From assembly GCA_937943605.1 (NCBI GenBank), contig CALEAW010000084.1:1-64000 (forward strand): 64,000 nucleotides of DNA, written 5' to 3'. The translations under genes were made by a program, and so were the position numbers. Below are positions 52,285 through 61,579 of this stretch, piece by piece. Position 1 is the first letter of the stretch; every line of letters starts with the position of its first letter. The DNA comes from an uncultured Sutterella sp. Its GTDB lineage: Bacteria > Pseudomonadota > Gammaproteobacteria > Burkholderiales > Burkholderiaceae_F. The notes under the pieces were generated by a model. The model saw nothing but the letters and a program-made list of their open reading frames with translations. It did not search any database and had not been told where the DNA came from.

Positions 52285-55200
52285 ATGAAACCGAGTGCTG
52301 TGCCTGCACTGATTAAAGAAAATCTCTTTCGATTTGGCCCAGGTGACAAGTTTGTTTTACCGATTGGCCTATTGACGTCTGATGCGCTTGCGCTTTCTCA
52401 ATTAGCCCAAACCTGTCGCGACAAAGGTGAACGCCTGCTTGTGATTTGTGCTGATCCTTTGGATGCCGTTCGCCTCACACAAGAACTTCCCTGGTTTAAT
52501 CCGCAATTAGGTGTGAGACACCTCCCCGACTGGGAAACGCTCCCGTATGACGTTCTGTCACCTCAAGAAGACATCGTCTCCGATCGCCTTGAAACGCTCT
52601 ACCGCATGACCTCAGGCACGGGGCAGATGGATGTGGTGATTGCATCCGCCGTAACAGCTGCCCAGCGTATGGCCCCCGTCGCTTATATCGGCGCTAATAC
52701 GTTCTTCTTTAAGACGGGCGACACATTGTCGCTTGAAACACTCAAAGCCAACCTGGTGACGGCTGGTTACGCCCATGTCAAGCAAGTCTTGGCAGCAGGC
52801 GAATTTGCGGTTCGTGGCGGCATCATTGACGTCTTCCCAATGGGGTCAGATAGACCATTCAGACTGGATATGTTCGATAACGAGATCGAATCTATCCGTT
52901 GGTTTGACGTTGAAACGCAGCGCTCAATGGAGACAGTCAAAGACATTCGTTTGCTACCCGGTCATGAATTCCCCGTGACCCCAGAAGCAGTGACGGGTTT
53001 TAGACTGCGTTGGCGTACGCGCTTTTCGGGTGACCCTAGTAAGAGCCTTGTCTATCGAGATTTAGGCAATAGTGTGTTGCCACCAGGGATTGAATACTAT
53101 CTCCCCCTCTTCTTTGAAGAAACGGCGACCCTTGCCGACTATCTTGCTGAAGGCACCAAGGTGGTGTTGATTGGTGACGTCCGTCAGGCGCTTGAAACCT
53201 TCATGAAGGACACCACGTCGCGCTCTCGTATGCTTGAGGCCGACAAGGATCGCCCGGCCATGCGTCCAGACGAACTCTGGTTGACGCCTGATGGCTTTTT
53301 TACGAGCCTTCAAAAGTTTGCACGCTTTAATTTTAAGCGTGAAGGTAACCCTGACGAAGCAAAACTTCTTCAAGGGGTGGGCGTTGATCGTAAGAGCCAA
53401 AACCCGATTGCTAAACTCCTTGACTTCACCTCAACAGCCAAAACGCGTGGCATGCGTACCTTGATTGCGGCCACCTCGGTGGGTCGTATGGGGACGATGG
53501 GTGAACTCTTTAGAGCGTCGGGCTTAACGTTCACGGAGTTTGATTCTTGGGACGATTTTTTAGCGAGTAACGACCCCGTAGGTTTGGTTGCCGCGCCTTT
53601 ATACCAAGGGAGTGTTCTCACCGACCCGAAGGTAGCGGTCCTTACTGAAACTGAACTCTATGCCGCTAGCCCCACGCGTTCACGCCTACGTCGTCAGCGT
53701 GTGAGCACCAATATCGAAATGATCGTGCGTGACGTCTCCGAATTAAAGGTCGGTGATGCGGTCGTGCACCTTGAGCACGGAATTGGTCGCTATCAAGGGT
53801 TAGTCCACATGGATACGCCTGAAGGCGAAGCTGAGTTCTTACGCTTAGACTACAAAAATGACGCCAAGCTTTTTGTTCCTATTGCCAACTTGCACCTCAT
53901 TTCGCGTTATTCGGGTGCCGATCCAGAAAACGCGCCATTACACACCTTAGGTCGTGGCGACTGGGAAAAAGCTCGTAAGAAGGCCGCTCAACAAGTTCGA
54001 GATACGGCTGCTGAACTCTTACACCTCTACGCTCTTCGTGAAACGCGTCAAGGCTTTGTCTTCCCGATTGACATCAGTGACTATGAAGCGTTCTGTGAAG
54101 GCTTTGCCTTTGAAGAAACGCCTGACCAAGCTGCTGCCATTGGCGCTGTGCTCAAAGACATGACGAGCGGCAAATCCATGGACCGTTTGGTTTGTGGGGA
54201 CGTGGGCTTTGGTAAAACTGAAGTCGCATTGCGTGCGGCCTTTGTAGCTGTATCTGCTGGCAAACAAGTCGCTGTGCTGTGCCCAACGACGTTGCTTGCA
54301 GAACAACACGCGCAAACCTTTAAAGACCGCTTTGCGCCGTGGCCTGTGCAGGTCGCAGAACTCTCTCGCTTTAGAACCGGTCGCGAAACCACCAAGGCCA
54401 TTGCCGGCATTGAAGACGGCACTGTTGACATTGTCATTGGGACGCATAAATTGCTCACGGGTAAGGTGAACTTCAAGCGCCTAGGTCTAGTCATCATTGA
54501 CGAAGAACATCGCTTTGGTGTGCGCCAAAAAGAAGCCCTTCGCAAGTTGCGTGCCGAGGTCGACGTGTTGACACTCACTGCGACACCGATTCCGCGTACG
54601 CTCTCGATGAGTCTTGAAGGGATTCGCGATTTCTCTGTAATTGCAACCGCCCCAGAACGTCGTCTCTCGGTCAAGACCTTCGTGCACGCTGAGGAATCAG
54701 GCTTGATTCGTGAAGCCGTCATTCGTGAATTAAAGCGTGGCGGTCAGGTCTACTTCTTACATAACGAAGTCGAAACGATCGAAAATCGACGTGAACAATT
54801 GGCGACATTGATTCCGGAAGCCCGCATTGCTGTGGCGCATGGTCAGATGAGCGAACGTGAGCTCGAACACATCATGCGTGAGTTCTATCAGCAACGATAC
54901 AACTTGCTTCTTTGCACAACGATTATCGAAACCGGGATTGACGTACCGACCGCCAACACGATCATCATGCAGCGTGCCGACAAGTTAGGATTGGCGCAGT
55001 TACACCAATTACGCGGTCGTGTGGGTCGAAGTCACCATCAGGCCTATGCGTATTTGTTGACGCCACCTTCGGGTGCCACAACCAAACAAGCCAAGCAACG
55101 TCTTGAAGCCATTCAGTCGCTTGAAGAATTGGGTAGCGGCTTCTACCTCGCCATGCATGACTTAGAAATTCGTGGCGCAGGTGAAGTCTTGGGTGAGCAT

Positions 55201-55749
55201 CAGTCTGGCGAAATTGCCGAAGTGGGCTTTGACCTTTATAGCCGCATGCTTGCCAATGCCGTAAAGAGCCTTAAGCGTGGTGAAACTCCCGACTTCGATG
55301 GTCCCTTGGTGGCGACCACTGAAATCTCGTTACATGCGCCTGCACTACTCCCGAGCGACTATGTCTCTGACGTCTCTCAGCGCCTTGGGTTCTATAAAGA
55401 ACTCTCGTCAGCCACCTCTGTCGACGACATCATTCACACGACTGAGTCGCTCGCAGACCGCTATGGCAAACTGCCTGACGCAGCACTACGTCTAACGCAA
55501 ATCCATCGTTTGCGTTTACGTTGTGAGGCCTTAGGCATTCGAAAGATTGACTGCGCAGATACGGCGACAGTGATGACTTTTACGGCCAATCCCAACATTG
55601 AACCCATGGCCTTGATTCGTCTCTTGCAATCTCGCAAGGACGCGCGCATGCTCGGTCCCGACAAACTGCGTATCGACGCGGGTGGCGCTACACCTGAACA
55701 TCGCTTAACGTTGGTACAAACAGTGATTTCTGCGCTTGAGCAAAAATAG
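52285..55749 (+). CDS. mfd: transcription-repair coupling factor Mfd
   Basis: A 1154-residue ATP-dependent translocase that removes RNA polymerase stalled at DNA lesions and recruits UvrA. Order of domains: UvrB-like N-terminal modules (about 1-340), RNA polymerase interaction domain (VGDAVVHLEHGIGRYQGL near 490), RecG-like helicase motor with Walker A GDVGFGKTEVALRAA (about 633-647), DEEH box (IIDEEHRFGVRQ), TATPIPRT, RAD module QLRGRVGRSHHQAYAYLL, and the C-terminal UvrA-masking domain. ATG 52285 preferred, with GGAG ten bases upstream; ATG 52261 is possible. Length is standard. Confidence 0.96.
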   Translation: MKPSAVPALIKENLFRFGPGDKFVLPIGLLTSDALALSQLAQTCRDKGERLLVICADPLDAVRLTQELPWFNPQLGVRHLPDWETLPYDVLSPQEDIVSDRLETLYRMTSGTGQMDVVIASAVTAAQRMAPVAYIGANTFFFKTGDTLSLETLKANLVTAGYAHVKQVLAAGEFAVRGGIIDVFPMGSDRPFRLDMFDNEIESIRWFDVETQRSMETVKDIRLLPGHEFPVTPEAVTGFRLRWRTRFSGDPSKSLVYRDLGNSVLPPGIEYYLPLFFEETATLADYLAEGTKVVLIGDVRQALETFMKDTTSRSRMLEADKDRPAMRPDELWLTPDGFFTSLQKFARFNFKREGNPDEAKLLQGVGVDRKSQNPIAKLLDFTSTAKTRGMRTLIAATSVGRMGTMGELFRASGLTFTEFDSWDDFLASNDPVGLVAAPLYQGSVLTDPKVAVLTETELYAASPTRSRLRRQRVSTNIEMIVRDVSELKVGDAVVHLEHGIGRYQGLVHMDTPEGEAEFLRLDYKNDAKLFVPIANLHLISRYSGADPENAPLHTLGRGDWEKARKKAAQQVRDTAAELLHLYALRETRQGFVFPIDISDYEAFCEGFAFEETPDQAAAIGAVLKDMTSGKSMDRLVCGDVGFGKTEVALRAAFVAVSAGKQVAVLCPTTLLAEQHAQTFKDRFAPWPVQVAELSRFRTGRETTKAIAGIEDGTVDIVIGTHKLLTGKVNFKRLGLVIIDEEHRFGVRQKEALRKLRAEVDVLTLTATPIPRTLSMSLEGIRDFSVIATAPERRLSVKTFVHAEESGLIREAVIRELKRGGQVYFLHNEVETIENRREQLATLIPEARIAVAHGQMSERELEHIMREFYQQRYNLLLCTTIIETGIDVPTANTIIMQRADKLGLAQLHQLRGRVGRSHHQAYAYLLTPPSGATTKQAKQRLEAIQSLEELGSGFYLAMHDLEIRGAGEVLGEHQSGEIAEVGFDLYSRMLANAVKSLKRGETPDFDGPLVATTEISLHAPALLPSDYVSDVSQRLGFYKELSSATSVDDIIHTTESLADRYGKLPDAALRLTQIHRLRLRCEALGIRKIDCADTATVMTFTANPNIEPMALIRLLQSRKDARMLGPDKLRIDAGGATPEHRLTLVQTVISALEQK

Positions 55750-55770
55750 TCTGAGGTCACATCAGCACAA

Positions 55771-55817
55771 AGCCCAAAAAGGCGACGATTCTTCGTGAAT
55801 GGTCGCCTTTGGCTTTC
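55771..55817 (+). terminator. mfd terminator
   Basis: Stem AAAGGCGAC / GTCGCCTTT with an outer AGCC/GGCT pair and TTT tail. Confidence 0.7.
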
Positions 55818-55954
55818 TGTCACACCTTCTTTTGATCGGCCTGCACACCCACAAACTAGCGATAACCCTCAAAACCGATCGCGTTCAACTAAAACTAAGA
55901 TTCGCACGGCATACTTTCTAGACACAGAAAAAAACGCCTTTCATAGGAAGAGCT

Positions 55955-57619
55955 ATGCAGAATGAAAACACCACGGCGACCGCCCCAATGACGGCCGACT
56001 CCCTCAAAGCTGCTTATGACGCATTACCTCACCAGCTTCGACCCTTCTATGCCTATCTTCATACGGCAACGACGGCCCTTTTGAACGCCATTTATCGTGG
56101 TGACGCCGCTCAGGCCATTCGCGCCATGGCTGCTGACGGTCAGCATAGCCGTGAGCTCTCTGATTCGATCATGTTGGCTGAATCCTTTGCGGCGCAATTA
56201 GCTGAAGACGCCGCTGAATTTGATCGTCCGGGATTGACTGACGAAGGGCTTCAGGCCTTAATTCAAGCCTTTGTGGACCACTGTAACGCTGCCCCAGGTC
56301 AAAGTCCTTTGACGGTGGCTTTGGATGCGCTCTTTGGTGGCTTGATGTCAAATGATGACTTCACAAACCATCCGTCACCAGACGAAGCCGTGGCCTCGGT
56401 CTTGATTCATCACCCGGCCAAGGCACATATCACGCAAGCCTTTAATGACCTCAATGCGTTGCTCGATCGTCTTTTTGACTACGACCCAACAGCCAGCGAC
56501 TTCCCAGGTAGCTTGATTGAACTCCCAGATGAGGCGGCTGACACGCGTAGCATTACGCAAGCCGCACAGCGCCTTTCTGCTCAGACGCGCGGGTTTTATG
56601 CTTGGATTCATAACACCGTCTTCACGTTAGCGGACGGCTTCGTGGGTGGTGATGCCGAAGAACTTCAGCGCCGACTCTTAGACGCTGGGCTCGAACCCTT
56701 GTTTGTGCGCGCGATCCTTGACCAGATGACCGCATCCGTCACAGTGCGTGAAGTCTTACTAGTTGACGAAGAAGCTTTTGAGCCCTTTAGCTATAGCCTT
56801 TCCAACCTTGAAACGACCTTGACGCGTTTACGCGAAAGCTTTGCACAGTCAGTCGACATGCATCCCTTAGATCGCACGATCCGCCTACTCGTTGCCGCCT
56901 TGGCGGGCGTAACGGGATGCCGTCCAGAAGACCTTGATAGCACGTTGGATGCGCCACTCAAAACCATTGGCGACAAAGAAGCTGCTTCTTTCGGGTTAGC
57001 CGTCACGTTTGCAGCTGAAATGGCGGGCGTTGAGTTGGTTAAAACGATGAATAGCGCCTCCACGCTTTGGGACAACTTCTCGACGGCCTGTACGCGTGCT
57101 GAACAATGCCGTCTCTGTGGCACCCTCACCTTTGCTTTGCGTCCTGCCATGACCTTCTTGACGCACAAGGATCTCTTACTGCCGATCCTGGCCGAAGCGC
57201 AGATGAAGCCTGAAGAATTTGAAGAAATTTTGGGTTCTTTGGATCACCTCAGCGACTTCTTGTTGAGCTTCCAGCCAAACTGGGCTGACCAAGAAATGAT
57301 CAATAAGCTCGTTAACGAAGCGGGTGGCACGCAAGAAGAAGCCCTCAAGAAGGCAGTGAGCTTCCAAGAATTGTTGTTAGAAACGCTTTCGCATATGGAT
57401 CCGCATAACCGCGAACTCCTATCCAACGACATCTTGCACTTGGCCTTCCTCTTGGGTGGCATGCACTCCTTGCCGCCCGAAACGACGGCATCGATTTATC
57501 GTGAAGCCTATCCGGATCTACCGAATGCTCCGGTTTGCGGCTTCCTCTCTTGCGAAGTGCTCTTTGCTGCCCAAGCCTTGGCCGAAAGCCAAGCTGGTCT
57601 TCAGAGTGCACAGGCCTAA
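55955..57619 (+). CDS. large all-helical protein of unknown function with an internal duplication
   Basis: A 554-residue protein preceded by AGGAAG. No signal peptide, transmembrane segment or known catalytic motif is visible. It contains an internal repeat: residues about 24-75 (LPHQLRPFYAYLHTATTALL, then RGDAAQAIRAMAADG) correspond to about 208-262 (LSAQTRGFYAWIHNTVFTLA, then GGDAEELQRRLLDAG). Each half continues with further similar helices. A CxxC pair (QCRLCGT, near residue 386) is the only metal-like motif. It is three bases upstream of the secreted nuclease gene, so both are probably one operon. Family not recognised; probably lineage-restricted. Confidence 0.75.
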   Translation: MQNENTTATAPMTADSLKAAYDALPHQLRPFYAYLHTATTALLNAIYRGDAAQAIRAMAADGQHSRELSDSIMLAESFAAQLAEDAAEFDRPGLTDEGLQALIQAFVDHCNAAPGQSPLTVALDALFGGLMSNDDFTNHPSPDEAVASVLIHHPAKAHITQAFNDLNALLDRLFDYDPTASDFPGSLIELPDEAADTRSITQAAQRLSAQTRGFYAWIHNTVFTLADGFVGGDAEELQRRLLDAGLEPLFVRAILDQMTASVTVREVLLVDEEAFEPFSYSLSNLETTLTRLRESFAQSVDMHPLDRTIRLLVAALAGVTGCRPEDLDSTLDAPLKTIGDKEAASFGLAVTFAAEMAGVELVKTMNSASTLWDNFSTACTRAEQCRLCGTLTFALRPAMTFLTHKDLLLPILAEAQMKPEEFEEILGSLDHLSDFLLSFQPNWADQEMINKLVNEAGGTQEEALKKAVSFQELLLETLSHMDPHNRELLSNDILHLAFLLGGMHSLPPETTASIYREAYPDLPNAPVCGFLSCEVLFAAQALAESQAGLQSAQA

Positions 57620-57622
57620 ACG

Positions 57623-58189
57623 ATGAGCAAGTCGTGGACAATCGGACTCATGGCGCTGACTTTGGCGAGCGTGATGAGTCCTGTGACCCATGCCACCGAG
57701 GTGCGAAATATCACCTCGGCCGAGGTCTATTTTTCACCTGAAGCAAGCGGGCAGAAAGTGCTGTGTGGGCTCATTGACGGCGCCCAATCGCTCGTTCGCG
57801 TTGCGGCCTTTCACTTTGCTGAGACGCCGATCCTTGACGCTCTGATTCGTGCGCATCAGCGTGGTATTAAGGTCGAAGTGTTGCTTGACAAAGAACACAT
57901 CGAATATCGACCAAAGAAAGCGGCACCAGGCACAACGCCAGAGCCCAGCCCTGTGTTAACGCGTTTAATGAAGGCAGGGATCGCGGCCTACGTCGACACC
58001 ACACACCACACCATGCACAATAAGTTCATGGTCGTTGACGGCAAGATCGTCACGACAGGAAGCTACAACTTCAACAAGAAGGCTGAAAGCAAAAACGCTG
58101 AAAACCTTTTGGTTCTTCATTCTGTTGAACTCGCCAAAGCCTACGACAACAATTGGCTACACCATCAATCGCATAGCCAACGCTACTGA
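57623..58189 (+). CDS. secreted phospholipase D-fold nuclease (Nuc-like)
   Basis: A 188-residue protein with a signal peptide ending near THA (residue 24) and one PLD domain. The HKD motif is complete: H134-x-K136-x4-D in MHNKFMVVDGKIVTTGSYNF. Single-HKD proteins such as Salmonella Nuc act as dimers and cleave DNA without metal ions. Expected in the periplasm. It begins three bases after the upstream gene. Confidence 0.9.
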   Translation: MSKSWTIGLMALTLASVMSPVTHATEVRNITSAEVYFSPEASGQKVLCGLIDGAQSLVRVAAFHFAETPILDALIRAHQRGIKVEVLLDKEHIEYRPKKAAPGTTPEPSPVLTRLMKAGIAAYVDTTHHTMHNKFMVVDGKIVTTGSYNFNKKAESKNAENLLVLHSVELAKAYDNNWLHHQSHSQRY

Positions 58190-58197
58190 TGGCGCAT

Positions 58198-58242
58198 AAA
58201 AAGAGAGCACCGACATCCCTTGCGATTCGGTGCTCTTACGTT
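58198..58242. terminator. bidirectional terminator between the nuclease and yceD
   Basis: Perfect ten-base stem AGAGCACCGA / TCGGTGCTCT with T runs on both strands. Confidence 0.8.
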
Positions 58243-58265
58243 TTGTGCTAGGCAAAGCGCTTTGA

Positions 58266-58769
58266 TTAATTTTTCTTCAAAGCAGCCAATGCAGCAAAGG
58301 GATTGGGCTTTTCGCTCATCACGACTTCTTCAGGATCAGGTTCAAAGTCCATTTCGCAGTCTTCGTGAACGGGCATCGCGGGGAGCGACAAAATCGCTTC
58401 TTCTTGCACCCAATCCGCGACCGACAACGCACGACTACCCACGATCACTTCTTCGTCATCCCCTTCTTCATCAAGGGGTAAAGCGTTGGCTTCAGCTTCG
58501 GTCTTCGTAAAGCGGAACGTCAGTTCACGTTCGATCGAATAGACAACGGGTTCATTGCAGCGTGCACACTGCATCACAACATCAGCCGCAAAGCGTAGGC
58601 TCGCAGCCGGCAAACGTTCGATCACACCCAAGCCCGTCACGCTAAAGGTGAGCGGCCCTTCGAGCGACTCGACAAAAGCGGCAAGTTCAGGCATTTCTTC
58701 GAGTTGCAACTCCCCTTCGACAGTCTGACGAGTACGGGCAATTTCAAAGATATCAAGCGTAAGCGACAT
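58266..58769 (-). CDS. yceD: YceD-family protein (DUF177)
   Basis: A 167-residue protein with the DUF177 motif CARCNEPVVYSIERELTFRF (about 68-87) and the C-terminal NPFAALAAL typical of the family. YceD homologues are linked to 23S rRNA maturation and usually lie directly before rpmF (ribosomal protein L32). Here a terminator and a convergent nuclease gene follow, so rpmF is not adjacent. Confidence 0.85.
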   Translation of the reverse strand: MSLTLDIFEIARTRQTVEGELQLEEMPELAAFVESLEGPLTFSVTGLGVIERLPAASLRFAADVVMQCARCNEPVVYSIERELTFRFTKTEAEANALPLDEEGDDEEVIVGSRALSVADWVQEEAILSLPAMPVHEDCEMDFEPDPEEVVMSEKPNPFAALAALKKN

Positions 58770-58917
58770 GGTTTCCTCTAACTAAAAGGCCGTCTATAGG
58801 CCGTCCTCAAAGGATACATGGTTCACACGTAAAACGGAAAGCACCTGCAAAAAAACTTACTGCAAACGCACTTCGATGTGCGCTGAGAGCTGAAAGCACA
58901 TTACAATTCTCTACATC

Positions 58918-59511
58918 ATGACTAAAGAACTTATCCTTGCTTCGAGCTCCCGCTATCGCCGCGAGCTCCTCGACCGTCTTGGCATCGCTTATACCTGCGA
59001 AAGCCCTGACATTGATGAATCTAGCCTTCCCGGTGAAACGCCGCAGGATACGGCTATGCGTTTGGCTGAAATGAAGGCCCGCGCCATTTGGGAAAAACAC
59101 CCTGGCACCGTGGTCATTGGTTCAGACCAGGTCGCTGACCTTGCGGGTGAAAAGCTCGGCAAGCCCCATACGCGCGAAAATGCTATTAAGCAGTTGCAGC
59201 GTATGCAGGGTAATGAAGTGGTCTTTACGACGGCCCTTTGTGTCATTAACGCCGAAGGTCACGCCGAAACCATCAAGAGCCAAACCACGATTCGTATGCG
59301 TCAACTTTCTGATGAAACGATTGCCGACTATGTCGATCGTGAAAAGCCCTTCGATTGCGCCGGTGCCGCGAAGATCGAACGTTTAGGCATTGCGCTCATG
59401 GAAAGCGTGACATCTGACGACCCGACCTCGTTGATTGGCTTACCGCTCATGAAGCTCACGACGCTTTTGACGCGTGCCGACGTGACCGTTTTAGCTGGCC
59501 TTAAAGCCTAA
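58918..59511 (+). CDS. maf: Maf-family nucleotide pyrophosphatase (YceF-like)
   Basis: A 197-residue house-cleaning enzyme of the Maf family, YceF subgroup, which hydrolyses modified nucleotides such as 7-methyl-GTP. Seen: LASSSRYRRELLDRLG, the catalytic SDQVADLAGEKLGKP, and FDCAGAAKIERLGIAL. Divergent from yceD and followed at 20 bases by a SAM methyltransferase gene, the usual neighbourhood in betaproteobacteria. Confidence 0.92.
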   Translation: MTKELILASSSRYRRELLDRLGIAYTCESPDIDESSLPGETPQDTAMRLAEMKARAIWEKHPGTVVIGSDQVADLAGEKLGKPHTRENAIKQLQRMQGNEVVFTTALCVINAEGHAETIKSQTTIRMRQLSDETIADYVDREKPFDCAGAAKIERLGIALMESVTSDDPTSLIGLPLMKLTTLLTRADVTVLAGLKA

Positions 59512-59530
59512 TTTTTGAAGGACATTCATC

Positions 59531-60385
59531 ATGGCCGGCACGATCTATTGCCTTCCTAACCTCATTGCTGACGACACCCTTGAAGCGGCGATTCCACCCC
59601 TAGTACGTACGCGTGCGACGGGCATTCGTTACTTCTTGGTTGAAGCCGCCAAAACAGCCCGCGCTTATTTGAAGTTGCTCGGGCACCCAGGGCCTATTGC
59701 CGACCTGACGATTGAGGAAATCGGGCATGATCCTGATCCGGCCAAGATTGACCGTTGGCTCGAACCTGTGCTCGCTGGTACGGATGTGGCCATTTTGAGT
59801 GAATCGGGGTGTCCCGGCATTGCCGACCCCGGCGCTCAGATCGTTGCACGCGCCCAAGAAAAAGGCCTGCGTGTCGTCCCATGGGTGGGACCCTCTTCGA
59901 TTTTGATGACTTTGATGGCTAGCGGCCTTGATGGCCAACGTTTTCGCTTCTTAGGCTATTTGCCCGTGCATGCCAACGAACGTGCCGCCGCCATTAAAGA
60001 CGTTGAAGCGCAAAGCCGCCGCTCCGAAACCCAACTTTTTATTGAGACCCCGTATCGCAATACCGCGATGCTCGAAGGGTTACTTAATACCTTGCATCCG
60101 ACGACGCGTCTCACGGTCGCGACTGACATTACAGGGACGTCAGAGTGCATTCGTACGCTCTCAGTCTCAGCCTGGAAAGCGCTACCGAGCGACGCACGTC
60201 AATTACCAAAACTTCCAACTGTCTTTGCCCTCTTAGCAGCACCTTCGGGTGAAGCGCCACGCTACGCGCCCACAGCGGCTAAGCGTAAGGGCGAGTCCAC
60301 CCCTTTCAATAAAGGGGCAAAATCCCAAACGAGCACACATGCTCGTCGTACGCGAACGTCCTCTAAGCGTCCCGCTCGAGGTTAA
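59531..60385 (+). CDS. SAM-dependent methyltransferase, tetrapyrrole methylase fold (RsmI-like)
   Basis: A 284-residue protein of the tetrapyrrole methylase superfamily, related to the 16S rRNA 2'-O-methyltransferase RsmI but of the group commonly beside maf. Seen: ILSESGCPGIADPGAQIV, the SAM-binding VGPSSILMTLMASGLDGQRFRF and LFIETPYRN. The last 45 residues are basic and rich in Ser/Thr/Arg (KRKGESTPFNKGAKSQ), as for RNA binding. Target not known. Confidence 0.85.
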   Translation: MAGTIYCLPNLIADDTLEAAIPPLVRTRATGIRYFLVEAAKTARAYLKLLGHPGPIADLTIEEIGHDPDPAKIDRWLEPVLAGTDVAILSESGCPGIADPGAQIVARAQEKGLRVVPWVGPSSILMTLMASGLDGQRFRFLGYLPVHANERAAAIKDVEAQSRRSETQLFIETPYRNTAMLEGLLNTLHPTTRLTVATDITGTSECIRTLSVSAWKALPSDARQLPKLPTVFALLAAPSGEAPRYAPTAAKRKGESTPFNKGAKSQTSTHARRTRTSSKRPARG

Positions 60386-60391
60386 ACACAA

Positions 60392-61489
60392 ATGACACTC
60401 GATCGCGTGCTCGCCCAACTTCAAGCCTTACCGATCGACCGCCTACAAACGTGGGCGGGTTTGGCGTTGCTGCTATTGGTGGCGCTCGCGTTTTATATTC
60501 ATCACCGTCGACAAAAAGCGAAACGTAATATCGGTATTGCCCGTCTAGAGCAAACCTTTGTCCTTGAAAAAGACCCGATGGCACCCGTGACACCTTCGCT
60601 TTCAGAAGTTCGTCCTGATCCTTTGGCAGATGACGACATTGAAACCATTCAAAAGACGGTGCTCACCGAAAAAAGGATTGATCCAACACACCCCGACACC
60701 CCCGTTGACGAGGTGCTTGAGCCACTTGAAAAAGAGGTGCCCTCTAGCGCACCGACGCCTGAGGTCGATCTGGTGAACGATCCGCCATTTGAGCCACCAT
60801 TTACGGTTGCTGAGCCGATCGTGAGACCTAATGTCCCTACGTTTCCGCCTTTTGAATTCTTGAAGACCTTGCCATTTGTACTTCGAGAAGGTTTAGTCAC
60901 GCGCCATATTGACCTCTTGGGAATTGGTGTAGAGGCCGTCTTTTTCCCAGCTGACGCCGTCAATGCCATCGGGGATACAGTACTTCGGCTAGTACCCTTC
61001 TTGCCTGAAGAGGCTGGCACCTTGATTTGTCGCGAACAAGACCGCCGCACGTTTACGGTTGGGCCCTTATTTGCACAGCCCGATGCCGTCATTGCACTGC
61101 GTCACGGGTTATTGAGTGTTGAATATAAGTCTCGTGGCGGACGGTGCGACCACCCTGACGATTTGATCGGTAGCCTACGCCCGAAAGACCTTCTTCAGAC
61201 GGTGATTGAGGCCATGGTCTTATCTGCGAGTGAAAGTCGTCCTGTGGCACCGATTTTGCGCACACACAACGCCGTTTACTTTTTAAGACCGAGTCCAGCC
61301 ATCATGGCGCTTCTCACCGAACGCCTTGAATCGGCCGTGTCGTTCATTAGTCCTTATGCTGAACGTAGTGGCATTAGTGCGTCAGACTATGCGTCTCTAT
61401 GCTTAGTCCCCGCACAGATGCTCAATAAATCGTTGCCAGGTCAACAGAACACTGCGGGCGAAAAAGCGCATCGCGATATGCTCCGATAA
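60392..61489 (+). CDS. membrane-anchored protein with a PD-(D/E)XK nuclease-like motif
   Basis: A 365-residue protein, six bases after the methyltransferase gene. One hydrophobic segment (about 20-36) with a basic cytoplasmic flank is followed by an acidic, proline-rich linker (60-145) and a folded C-terminal domain. That domain shows PD (230-231), a hairpin, then E244-x-K246 in LLSVEYKSRGGR, and Q269 in a helix (KDLLQTVIEAMVL), the pattern of RecB/Cas4-type PD-(D/E)XK nucleases. The motif is a reading by eye. I recognise no named family. It could anchor a DNA-processing nuclease at the membrane, or be an inactive relative. Confidence 0.6.
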   Translation: MTLDRVLAQLQALPIDRLQTWAGLALLLLVALAFYIHHRRQKAKRNIGIARLEQTFVLEKDPMAPVTPSLSEVRPDPLADDDIETIQKTVLTEKRIDPTHPDTPVDEVLEPLEKEVPSSAPTPEVDLVNDPPFEPPFTVAEPIVRPNVPTFPPFEFLKTLPFVLREGLVTRHIDLLGIGVEAVFFPADAVNAIGDTVLRLVPFLPEEAGTLICREQDRRTFTVGPLFAQPDAVIALRHGLLSVEYKSRGGRCDHPDDLIGSLRPKDLLQTVIEAMVLSASESRPVAPILRTHNAVYFLRPSPAIMALLTERLESAVSFISPYAERSGISASDYASLCLVPAQMLNKSLPGQQNTAGEKAHRDMLR

Positions 61490-61579
61490 AGCATCTCAAA
61501 TCATTACAAAAATGACATCACACTGAAATCCTCGTTATATTGAATCTTAAGAGATTCTTTATGCTGCGAGGAGGTCTTT

